Program-made: the position numbers and the translations under genes
Source of the DNA: an uncultured Mycolicibacterium sp.
GTDB lineage: Bacteria; Actinomycetota; Actinomycetes; Mycobacteriales; Mycobacteriaceae
Assembly (NCBI GenBank): GCA_945957405.1
Contig: CAMFLL010000018.1
Span: forward strand, 1-40,296
Direction of reading: 5' to 3'
Length of the DNA stretch: 40,296 bases
Shown: positions 8,262-15,199 of the stretch, one piece after another
How positions within the stretch are numbered: position 1 is the stretch's first letter
Layout of the letters: the number at the start of each line of letters is the position of its first letter
Notes under the pieces: generated by a model
What the model saw: the letters and a program-made list of their open reading frames with translations, nothing else
Databases searched by the model: none
What the model was told of the DNA's origin: nothing

Positions 8262-9649
8262 GACGTCGTTCCTTCCGTGCTGGCCACGGTACTCGCGCGC
8301 GCCAGCAGGGTGCCGTGCGCGCGAACCGCGGATCGAGTGATTTCTTCTTCGTCGACCGTGACCACATGGTCTCGCTCGACCACTGTTCGGCCACCGATCA
8401 TCAGCAGCTCCAGTGGTGGGGCGGCCCCCAGCACGAGGGCGGCGACGGGGTCCACGACATCGGCGTGACCCAGTCCGTCGATCCGCCACACCGCGATGTC
8501 GGCCTGCTTGCCCGGCTCCAGAGAACCGATCTGGTCATCCCAGCCGAGCACCCGGGCGCCGCCAATGGTCCCCAACTCCAGTGCGTCTCGCACCGCCAGT
8601 GCCTGCGGGCCACCGCGGGCCCGGGCAAACAGCAGCGCGTGCCGGGCTTCTTCGATCAGCGAGCTGGCTTCGTTGCTCGCGGCGCCGTCGACGCCGAGGC
8701 CGACCGGCACCCCGGCTGCGCGCAGGTCCGCGGTGCGCGCGATACCCGCGCCCAGCCTGGCGTTGGACGACGGGCAATGGGCGACGCCGGTGCCGGCGTC
8801 GGCCAGCTTCTTGACGGCGGGATCGTCGAAGTGGATGCCGTGAGCCAGCCACACGTCGTCACCCAGCCAACCGAGGGTCTCCATGTATTCGACCGGGGTG
8901 CGGCCGAACCGCTCGCGGCAGAAGTCTTCCTCATCGGTCGTCTCCGCAAGATGGGTGTGCAGGCGCACGCCCTTGTCGCGGGCCAGGGCAGCGGATTCCC
9001 GCAGCAGGTCACCGGTCACGGAGAACGGCGAGCATGGCGCGAGCCCGATGCGCAGCATGGAATCGGGTCCCGGATCGTGATGTGTGTCGACAGCGGCGAC
9101 GCTCGCGGCCAGGATCGCGTCGATGTTCTCGACGACGTGGTCGGGCGGCAGCCCGCCGTCACGGCGGCCCAGGTCCATGGATCCGCGCGTCGGCATGAAG
9201 CGCACACCCACCCGACGCGCGGCGTCGATCTCCGCGCCGAGCACATCGCCACCGTCGGCCGGGAACACGTAGTGATGGTCGGTGGAGGTGGTGCAGCCGG
9301 TGCGGGCGAGCCAGGTCAGGCCCGCCGCTGCGGCGGCGCCGACGATGTCCTCGTCGATACCGCCCCAGACGGGGTAAAGCGTTGTCAGCCAACCGAAGAG
9401 ACCGTCATCGACGGCCAGCCCGCGGGTCACCCACTGGTAGAGGTGGTGGTGGGTGTTCACCAGGCCGGGCGTGACAAGGCAGCCGGCCAGATCGATCCGC
9501 TTGCCGGCCGGCTCAGCCGGTGCCGGTCCGGCGCCGACGGCCGCGATGCGGCCGTTCTCGATCACGACGTGCCCGACGGCGTGCTCGGTGCGACCGGCGT
9601 CCATCGTCACGACGGTGGCGCCTTCGAGGACGATGCGCTCAGGTGCCAC
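8258..9649 (-). CDS. 8-oxoguanine deaminase-type amidohydrolase (AtzB/TrzN-like branch)
   Basis: A 463-residue metal-dependent amidohydrolase of the cytosine-deaminase/8-oxoguanine-deaminase group. Metal ligands are visible in VNTHHHLYQ (His67, His69), LHTHLAET, LAHGIHFDD and LGVDGAASNE, with the HCPSSNARLGAGI block. The branch to which this best fits deaminates 8-oxoguanine to urate; related members act on triazines or guanine-like heterocycles. I chose the GTG at 9649, which overlaps the end of the HIU hydrolase gene by 11 nt and gives the usual start just before VLEGATVVTMD; the open frame upstream of it is only HIU hydrolase in another frame. Its place among xdh and uricase genes supports a purine substrate that joins the pathway at urate. 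Function is by family and context. Confidence 0.82.
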   Translation of the reverse strand: MAPERIVLEGATVVTMDAGRTEHAVGHVVIENGRIAAVGAGPAPAEPAGKRIDLAGCLVTPGLVNTHHHLYQWVTRGLAVDDGLFGWLTTLYPVWGGIDEDIVGAAAAAGLTWLARTGCTTSTDHHYVFPADGGDVLGAEIDAARRVGVRFMPTRGSMDLGRRDGGLPPDHVVENIDAILAASVAAVDTHHDPGPDSMLRIGLAPCSPFSVTGDLLRESAALARDKGVRLHTHLAETTDEEDFCRERFGRTPVEYMETLGWLGDDVWLAHGIHFDDPAVKKLADAGTGVAHCPSSNARLGAGIARTADLRAAGVPVGLGVDGAASNEASSLIEEARHALLFARARGGPQALAVRDALELGTIGGARVLGWDDQIGSLEPGKQADIAVWRIDGLGHADVVDPVAALVLGAAPPLELLMIGGRTVVERDHVVTVDEEEITRSAVRAHGTLLARASTVASTEGTTS

Positions 9650-9962
9650 GGTAGGTCCCGTAGCCGAAGGGGTTGAGCAGCAACGGCACATGGTAGTGCT
9701 GGTCGGCGTCGGCGATCGCGAAGACCACGACCACTTCCGGGTAGAAGCAGTCGCGCCCGCCGGCGGCGAAATAGCTGCCGGTGTCAAAGCGCAGGGTGTA
9801 GTCACCGGCGTCGAGCCGGTCCGGGCCGATCGAGCCGATGCGGCCGTCCGCATCGGTGACGCCGTCACCGATCTGCTGTCCATCGTGTTCGAGCGCCACC
9901 GCGACGCCGACCGCGGCTCGACCCACACTGGTGTCGAGCACGTGCGTGCTCAGCGTTCCCAT
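9639..9962 (-). CDS. pucM: 5-hydroxyisourate hydrolase (transthyretin-like)
   Basis: A 107-residue transthyretin-related enzyme that hydrolyses 5-hydroxyisourate, the unstable uricase product, to OHCU. The catalytic set is visible: His7 in STHVLDTS, Arg41 in DADGR, His91 in HYHVPLLL and the C-terminal tail. The tail reads YRGT rather than the usual YRGS, a conservative change. There is no signal peptide, so it acts in the cytoplasm as the family tetramer. It starts directly after the TAG stop of the OHCU decarboxylase gene (no gap) and overlaps the next deaminase by 11 nt, so it is tightly coupled in the urate operon. Confidence 0.94.
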   Translation of the reverse strand: MGTLSTHVLDTSVGRAAVGVAVALEHDGQQIGDGVTDADGRIGSIGPDRLDAGDYTLRFDTGSYFAAGGRDCFYPEVVVVFAIADADQHYHVPLLLNPFGYGTYRGT

Positions 9963-10481
9963 CTACATCACATCCTTCAGTCGCAGCAGCGCGATCTCGC
10001 GCAGCGCCGCAACGGTCTCGTTCCGTTCGGTCTTGTCGTCGTTGCCCAGCCGGCGGCGCAGTTCGGCCAGGATCTCGCTCGAGCCACGACCGGCGGCCCG
10101 GATCAGGAAGACCCGGTCGAACCGCTGCTCGTAGTCCCGGTTGCCGTCAGCCAGCGCGGTCATGACGTCCGCGTCGGCACGATCGACCTGCGCCTGTTCC
10201 CGCGAGGAGAATTCGGCGGCGTGCCCGGCCGCGGCGCGCTCCCCGATGCGGGGGTGACCCCGTAGTGCGGCCGTCAGGTCGTCGTCGGACAGTTCCGCCG
10301 CGGACGCCTCGGCCTGCGCGGCCAGCGCGTCATAGTCCGCATATGGCCGCCGGCCGGCCACCTCCGCGGCCCAGCGGGGGACGCTCAGGCACGTGAGCAG
10401 CCGTCGCGTCGCCTCCGCCTCGGGTAGCGCGTTGAACTCGTCGATGGAAGACCCGCCGTTGGAGAACCGGCCGCCGGTCAT
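9963..10481 (-). CDS. uraD: OHCU decarboxylase (stand-alone)
   Basis: A 172-residue 2-oxo-4-hydroxy-4-carboxy-5-ureidoimidazoline decarboxylase, giving (S)-allantoin stereospecifically from the HIU hydrolase product. The catalytic His is present in GHPRIGE (His76), followed by SSREQ with Glu95, and the C-terminal LGNDDKTE..ALREIALLRL block is typical of the family. A Shine-Dalgarno AAAGG lies 6 nt before the ATG. It follows the permease fusion gene by 11 nt and abuts HIU hydrolase. It has a complete active site, unlike the OHCU-type domain fused to the neighbouring permease, and is therefore the likely working enzyme. Confidence 0.93.
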   Translation of the reverse strand: MTGGRFSNGGSSIDEFNALPEAEATRRLLTCLSVPRWAAEVAGRRPYADYDALAAQAEASAAELSDDDLTAALRGHPRIGERAAAGHAAEFSSREQAQVDRADADVMTALADGNRDYEQRFDRVFLIRAAGRGSSEILAELRRRLGNDDKTERNETVAALREIALLRLKDVM

Positions 10482-10492
10482 GTTGTGCCTTT

Positions 10493-12427
10493 CTAGTTAT
10501 CGAGATGTCGGGTGCGGGCCGAATGGATCGGATTGGCCTCCGCGACCAGCTGGTCGAATCGGTACGTGGCGATCTTCGCGATCTCGATCAATGCTGCCGC
10601 GTGTTCCTGGGTCGGCGAATTGTTCAGCCGCTCCCAGCCGTGGCGCAGCAGCTGATCGATGTTGGCCTGGTCGCGCACCGCCATGATCAGCGTGAAGCCG
10701 AAGCGTTCGCGGTAGGCCTCGGTCAGCGTCGCCAACTCCTGGTGTTCCTGCTCGGCGAGCCGTGTCAGCCCGAGCACCGACTGGTCGGACATCGAGTCCT
10801 CGCCCTCCTCGCCGGTGGCCACCGAGACGGCACCGAGGTCGGGATAGGAGGCGATGAGCTGATCCTGTTCCTCCGGGCTGGCCGCGAACAGTGCCTCCTG
10901 GAAGGACCGGCGCAGGTCCTGCGTATCGGAGAACGGGCGTCGGGCGTAGGCCCGCTCGACCACCCAGTCCGGACCCTGGAACAGGCCGGCGAAGGTGCGC
11001 CTGAATTCCTCCAACGACATGCTGTTCACGTTGTCGAGGCGCACCAACCCGGCGCCCGGGGTGCCGGCGACGGCGGGGCCGCGACCCTTGCCGATGTGGT
11101 GGAACACCAGGTTGAGCACGATGGCGGTGATGCTGCCGAGCGTGATGCCGCTGCCCAGGATGATCTGCGCCCATTCCGGTACCGCCTTGGCCACGTCGGG
11201 CTGGGCGGTCACGTACATGGCCAGGCCCACGCTGGTGGCGACGATCACCACGTTGCGATGGTCGTGGAAGTCGACTCGGGACAGCGTCTGGAAACCGACC
11301 ACGGCCACCGTGGCGAACATCGCGATGGCGGCGCCGCCGAGCACCGGGTGGGGTATACCGGCGACGATTGCCGCGGCCTTCGGTAGCAGACCCAGGATGA
11401 TCATGATCAACCCCGCGGTGGCCACCACATATCGGCTCTTCACCCGGGTCAGCCGGACCAGACCGACGTTCTCGGCGAAGCAGGTGTAGGGGAACGAGTT
11501 CAGGACCCCGCCGAGTGTGGTGGCCAGACCATCGGCGCGCAGGGCACGGGCGATGTCCTCACGCACGATGCGCTTCTCGACGATCTCACCGGTGGCGAAC
11601 ACGTCACCGGTGGTCTCGACCGCCGTGATGAGCATGACGACGATCATCGAGATGATGGCGGCCGCCGCGAATTTGGGCCAGCCGAAGTAGAACGGCGTGG
11701 TCACGCCGAACCATGAGGAAGCGGCCACCGCGTCGAAGTGGGCGTCGCCCAGGAGGTAGGCCACCACGGTCCCGACGACCAGTCCGATCAGCACCGCGAC
11801 CGTCGCCATGAAGCCCTTGAACACGCGCTGGATGAGCACGATCAACGCCAGGGTGCCCAGCGCGTAGGCCATGTTCTTCCCGCTGGTCGGGTCAAGCGTC
11901 GGCCCCGCCCCACCTGCCGCGTCGGCCGCGGCGACCGGCAGCAGCGCGATACCGATGATCGTGATCACCGAGCCGGTCACCACGGGCGGGAAGAAGCGGA
12001 TCAGCTTGGAGAAGAACGGGGCGATCAGGAACGTGAACAGCCCGGCCACGATCACCGCGCCGTAGATCACCAGCAGCCCGTCGGTGCCGCCGCCGGCGGC
12101 CAGCCCGATGGCGATCATCGGGGAGACCGCGGTGAAGGTCACGCCCTGCAGCAGCGGCAGTCGCACGCCGATCTTCCAGAACCCGATGGACTGGATGATC
12201 GAGGCGATGCCGCAGGTGAACAGGTCGGCGTTGATGAGGTGGATCAGCTGCTCGGTGGTCAGTCCGATCGAGTTCGCGAGCAGGATCGGGACGATCACCG
12301 CACCGGCGTAGAACGCCAGCACGTGCTGGAAGCCGTACACCGCCAGCTTGGGGATGGGGAGCACCTCGTCGACGGGATGCCTGGCGGCGCGAGGTTTCTC
12401 TGCGGTGGGGCTGCTGGATTTGGTCAT
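10493..12427 (-). CDS. NCS2 urate/xanthine permease fused to a C-terminal OHCU-decarboxylase-like domain
   Basis: A 644-residue two-part protein. Residues about 25-460 are an NCS2 (nucleobase-ascorbate transporter) permease with the QH motif (YGFQHVLAFYAG) and the signature ENVGLVRLTR, as in urate/xanthine carriers; about 14 membrane segments are expected. After a short linker, residues 470-640 form an OHCU-decarboxylase-like domain (MSLEEFRRTFAGLF start, FGFTLIMAVRD and ALIEIAKIATYRF near the end), predicted cytoplasmic. In that domain the catalytic His of HPDL is Tyr528 (SYPDLG), and the conserved Glu 20 residues later is Asp548 (SMSDQ), so decarboxylase activity is doubtful. Stop and start are clean, with AAAGGACGG before the ATG, and the frame is continuous, so this is a real fusion. 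A 117-bp gap separates it from the upstream permease gene; the stand-alone decarboxylase follows after 11 nt. Confidence 0.9.
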   Translation of the reverse strand: MTKSSSPTAEKPRAARHPVDEVLPIPKLAVYGFQHVLAFYAGAVIVPILLANSIGLTTEQLIHLINADLFTCGIASIIQSIGFWKIGVRLPLLQGVTFTAVSPMIAIGLAAGGGTDGLLVIYGAVIVAGLFTFLIAPFFSKLIRFFPPVVTGSVITIIGIALLPVAAADAAGGAGPTLDPTSGKNMAYALGTLALIVLIQRVFKGFMATVAVLIGLVVGTVVAYLLGDAHFDAVAASSWFGVTTPFYFGWPKFAAAAIISMIVVMLITAVETTGDVFATGEIVEKRIVREDIARALRADGLATTLGGVLNSFPYTCFAENVGLVRLTRVKSRYVVATAGLIMIILGLLPKAAAIVAGIPHPVLGGAAIAMFATVAVVGFQTLSRVDFHDHRNVVIVATSVGLAMYVTAQPDVAKAVPEWAQIILGSGITLGSITAIVLNLVFHHIGKGRGPAVAGTPGAGLVRLDNVNSMSLEEFRRTFAGLFQGPDWVVERAYARRPFSDTQDLRRSFQEALFAASPEEQDQLIASYPDLGAVSVATGEEGEDSMSDQSVLGLTRLAEQEHQELATLTEAYRERFGFTLIMAVRDQANIDQLLRHGWERLNNSPTQEHAAALIEIAKIATYRFDQLVAEANPIHSARTRHLDN

Positions 12428-12544
12428 TGGATGCCGTCCTTTCGACTGAAGGCGGAGATGTTGAGGTCACCCAGAGCGACGAGCCGTCACCGCAATTGGA
12501 CTCGCCCGTCGACTACTAAGGAGGGTTTTGGTGAAGGCGCTCGG

Positions 12545-14020
12545 TCAGTGATCGGCAGACGGCAGGTGGTCGGCGTTTTGTCGGCGCACCATGACGGGTG
12601 GCTTCTGCTGACCTTTCATCTCGTCGTCGAGGCTGTCGCCCAGCTTGTCGCGTTCGGTTTCGGCTGCGGCCATCACCGACGCGCCCGGCTTCTTGCCGAG
12701 TGTGATCTCGTTGAAGAGGACGTTCAAGACGACGGCGACGATCGCCGTGGCACTGATTCCGGAATGCATGATGACGCCGAGCCACTGGGGGAACGCGTTC
12801 CAGAAGTCGGGAGCCGCGATCGGGATGATGCCCACCGCGACCGCCACCGAGACGATCACCATGTTGAGGTTGTCCTGGTAGTCGACCCGCGAGAGGGTGC
12901 GGATACCGCTCGCGGCCACTGACCCGAACAGCACGATGCCCGCACCACCCAGCACCGGATAGGGGATTGCCGCGACAACGGCGCCCACCACGGGCAGCAG
13001 CCCGAGCAACAGCAGGACCAGGCCACCCATCGCCACCGCGAAGCGGCTCTTGATACCGGTGAGGGCGACGAGTCCGACATTCTGCGCGAAGGCGCTGGCG
13101 GGGAACGTGCCGAACAGGGGAGCGACGGTGGTGGCGGCCATGTCGGCGCGCAGGCCTGCGGCGACACGCTTCGCGTCGACCTTGGTGCCGACGATTTCGC
13201 CGATGGCGAGGATGTCAGCCGTGGTCTCGGTCATGATCACGAGGATCACGATCGTCATCGAAATGATCGCGCCCACTTCAAAAGTGGGTGCACCGAAGTG
13301 CAGGATGGGCGGTAGCGCCAGGATGTCGGCGTCACCGACTTTGGAGAAGTCGGCCTGGCCCGCGATTGCGGCGATCACGGTTCCGACGACGAGGCCGATC
13401 AGGATCGACAGACGCGACAGGGTGCCCTGGAAGAGCCGGCTGATCACCAGGATGATGACCAGCGTCAGCCCGGCGTAGCCGATGTTTTCCATCGAGCCGA
13501 AGTCGGGGGCCTTCCTGTTGTTGCCCATCGCCCACTGGAATGCCACGGGCATCAGCGACAGGCCGATGACGGTGATGATCGTGCCCGTGACGACGGCCGG
13601 GAACAGCCGAACCAGTTGCGCGAAGAAGGACGACAGGACCAGGCCGATCAACCCGGCGACGATGATCGCCCCGAAGACGGGCTGCAAGCCGTCCTCACTG
13701 GCGATCGTGACCATGGTCGACACACTCGCGAACGAGATGCCCTGGACGATGGGCAGGCGGCTGCCGACCGGTCCGATCCCGAGGGTCTGCAGCAGTGTCG
13801 CCAGTCCGCTGACGAACAGGCCTGCGGTGACCAGCAGGGCCATGTCGCCAGGCGACAATCCTGCCGCGCCGCCGACGATGAGGGGCGGCGCGATGACGCC
13901 GCCGTACATCGTCAGGATGTGTTGCGTCCCATAGGCAAGTAGCCGCCCGAAGCCGTACATCTCATCCTCGGGACGGCCTCGGTACGCCGGATTTCCCCCG
14001 GCCCGTTTGAGCAGTTTCAT
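12545..14020 (-). CDS. NCS2 urate/xanthine permease
   Basis: A 491-residue nucleobase:cation symporter-2 protein with about 14 hydrophobic helices. The family motifs are YGTQHILTMYGG near the N-terminus and QNVGLVALTG (signature) in the second half; DNLNMVIVSVAVAVGI and the following region match urate/xanthine carriers (PucJ/PucK, UacT group). Two in-frame ATGs exist, at 14029 and 14020; GAGGA lies directly against the first but 7-9 nt before the second, so I take 14020. It follows uricase by 12 nt in the same operon, supporting urate or xanthine uptake. It is a paralogue of the permease half of the next gene but has only a short hydrophilic tail. Confidence 0.92.
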   Translation of the reverse strand: MKLLKRAGGNPAYRGRPEDEMYGFGRLLAYGTQHILTMYGGVIAPPLIVGGAAGLSPGDMALLVTAGLFVSGLATLLQTLGIGPVGSRLPIVQGISFASVSTMVTIASEDGLQPVFGAIIVAGLIGLVLSSFFAQLVRLFPAVVTGTIITVIGLSLMPVAFQWAMGNNRKAPDFGSMENIGYAGLTLVIILVISRLFQGTLSRLSILIGLVVGTVIAAIAGQADFSKVGDADILALPPILHFGAPTFEVGAIISMTIVILVIMTETTADILAIGEIVGTKVDAKRVAAGLRADMAATTVAPLFGTFPASAFAQNVGLVALTGIKSRFAVAMGGLVLLLLGLLPVVGAVVAAIPYPVLGGAGIVLFGSVAASGIRTLSRVDYQDNLNMVIVSVAVAVGIIPIAAPDFWNAFPQWLGVIMHSGISATAIVAVVLNVLFNEITLGKKPGASVMAAAETERDKLGDSLDDEMKGQQKPPVMVRRQNADHLPSADH

Positions 14021-14032
14021 GTTTGGCATTCC

Positions 14033-14941
14033 TCAGCAGAAGCCCGGGGTGTTCAACCAGGCGTCGCCCGGATCGGATCCGTCTTCGCGCACGACCGACG
14101 CCTCGATCAGCCCGTAGGGCCGGTCGGCGGCGATGAAGACCTCGTTGTTGTTCTCCACGCCGAACGGCGACAGGTCGACGACGAAGTGATGCTTGTTGGG
14201 CGCGGAGAATTTGATCTCGGCCACCTCGGGGCGAGCCTCCAGTACCGCCTTGCCCATCTGGTACAGCGTCTGCTGCAGGGCCTCGGAGTATTCGCCGGCG
14301 AACACCTCGAGCATCGTCCGCTTGATGTCGTCGTACATCTTGTTCCAGTCGTCGACCTCGGTGTGCTCGTAGCGCCACCGCGCGGTCAGCGACGTGGCCA
14401 TGATCCGGTCCTCGGTCTCTTGCAGGGTTGTGTACTTGTCCTTCAGGAAGCCCTTGAACCCGGATCCGGTCGACTTGAGGATGATCAGGTCCTGCACGCC
14501 GGAGACCACCCAGGCCCGGCGCTCGCCTGCGCTGTCGTCGGTGGTGACGACGGTGGTGCGGAACTCGGGGCCACGGCGGACGAATGCGTGGTCATGGCCC
14601 GAGCCGTCGACCTGGATGCGATCCCAGGAGTACTCCTCGATCGCGATTCTGGACGCGGTCGCCTTGGGCGCGGCGTCCAGGAAGTGCGCGCCGAGCGTGA
14701 GGCCGAACTGTTCGGGTGAGGAGACGCCTTTTTCCTTAGCGAACGCGAATGCGGTGTTCTTCTGCGTGTCGGTGGGCAGCACGTCGCCCTGGTCGCCGGT
14801 GATGTGGGCCGCGGTGAAGTCACCCCGCAGAGATGTCGACACGTTCAGATCCCGGATCTCGTGCCGATCGGTGTCGCGATACACGCGCACGACCCGGTTC
14901 TCTGCCTTGCCGTACTGGTTCGGTCCGAGTGCGATGCCCAT
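14033..14941 (-). CDS. Uricase (urate oxidase)
   Basis: A 302-residue cofactor-free urate oxidase converting urate, O2 and water to 5-hydroxyisourate and H2O2. Catalytic elements are Lys12 in NQYGKAENRV, Thr57-Asp58 in LPTDTQKNT, and the late block NKHHFVVDLSPFG followed by ENNNEVF with the active-site His. The two tandem T-fold repeats and the length fit the family. It lacks a peroxisomal-type tail, as expected for a bacterium. AAGGAG lies just before the ATG. It is the first gene of the leftward operon, reading from the divergent regulatory region at 14942-15199, and is followed by its permease. Confidence 0.96.
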   Translation of the reverse strand: MGIALGPNQYGKAENRVVRVYRDTDRHEIRDLNVSTSLRGDFTAAHITGDQGDVLPTDTQKNTAFAFAKEKGVSSPEQFGLTLGAHFLDAAPKATASRIAIEEYSWDRIQVDGSGHDHAFVRRGPEFRTTVVTTDDSAGERRAWVVSGVQDLIILKSTGSGFKGFLKDKYTTLQETEDRIMATSLTARWRYEHTEVDDWNKMYDDIKRTMLEVFAGEYSEALQQTLYQMGKAVLEARPEVAEIKFSAPNKHHFVVDLSPFGVENNNEVFIAADRPYGLIEASVVREDGSDPGDAWLNTPGFC

Positions 14942-15008
14942 GGTTGCTCCTTGCTGTGTTGATCCCTTTTCGCATCGCGAAGTGTCCTTCGCGTGACCAG
15001 GGCGTCAC

Positions 15009-15023
15009 TTCCGTATTGCGAAA
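15009..15023. promoter_or_regulatory. Candidate operator box 1 (downstream box, uricase side)
   Basis: TTCCGTATTGCGAAA has inverted 5-bp arms TTCCG/CGAAA around a 5-bp centre, with one arm mismatch. It lies within the predicted uricase leader and is offset 21 bp from box 2. Confidence 0.55.
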
Positions 15024-15029
15024 GTAAAT

Positions 15030-15044
15030 TTCCATTACTCGATG
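15030..15044. promoter_or_regulatory. Candidate operator box 2 (start-site box, uricase side)
   Basis: TTCCATTACTCGATG is the most degenerate of the four boxes. It begins 4 nt after the predicted uricase -10 element, covering the expected start site. The sequence linking boxes 1 and 2 (AGTAAATTTCC) is nearly the same as that linking boxes 3 and 4 (AGTAGATTTCC). Confidence 0.45.
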
Positions 15045-15048
15045 AATG

Positions 15049-15077
15049 ATGGTGAGCCAACTCACACACCTTGTCAA
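15049..15077 (-). promoter_or_regulatory. Predicted SigA-type promoter of the uricase operon
   Basis: On the minus strand TTGACA (15077-15072), a 17-nt spacer and CACCAT (15054-15049) form a -35/-10 pair. The -35 is a perfect consensus and the -10 keeps the A at position 2 and T at position 6. The start would fall near 15042, inside box 2. Confidence 0.5.
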
Positions 15078-15120
15078 GATGCCGGCGTGAACACACCGGT
15101 TTGTACCGGCATGAGGCCAC

Positions 15121-15150
15121 TTGACGTGACCTGCGCCACAAGCGTACTCT
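15121..15150 (+). promoter_or_regulatory. Predicted SigA-type promoter of the hyi-gcl-allB operon
   Basis: TTGACG (15121-15126), an 18-nt spacer and TACTCT (15145-15150, fits TANNNT) form a -35/-10 pair. The start would fall near 15157, inside box 3. Confidence 0.5.
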
Positions 15151-15154
15151 TCAT

Positions 15155-15169
15155 TTTCGTAATACAGAA
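15155..15169. promoter_or_regulatory. Candidate operator box 3 (start-site box, hyi side)
   Basis: TTTCGTAATACAGAA begins 4 nt after the predicted hyi -10. It matches the reverse complement of box 1 (TTTCGCAATACGGAA) at 13 of 15 positions. Confidence 0.55.
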
Positions 15170-15175
15170 GTAGAT

Positions 15176-15190
15176 TTCCGTAGTGCGGAA
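15176..15190. promoter_or_regulatory. Candidate operator box 4 (downstream box, hyi side)
   Basis: TTCCGTAGTGCGGAA has perfect inverted arms TTCCG/CGGAA. It lies immediately before the Shine-Dalgarno of hyi, offset 21 bp from box 3. Confidence 0.6.
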
Positions 15191-15199
15191 GAGGTGGTT

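Larger units (their letters stand above)
14942..15199. promoter_or_regulatory. Divergent promoter region of the urate and glyoxylate/allantoin operons
   Basis: This 258-bp gap separates the start codons of uricase (-) and hydroxypyruvate isomerase (+). It holds one predicted SigA-type promoter for each direction and four roughly palindromic 15-bp boxes in two tandem pairs. In each direction the first box begins 4 nt after the predicted -10 and the second box is offset by 21 bp, two helical turns. That arrangement predicts repression of both operons by one regulator that occupies the transcription start. No cognate regulator gene is in the window. Confidence 0.7.

Noticed and set aside
8315..9676. 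453-codon open frame on the + strand
   Set aside because: Antisense shadow of the 8-oxoguanine deaminase-type gene, without a domain or ribosome site.
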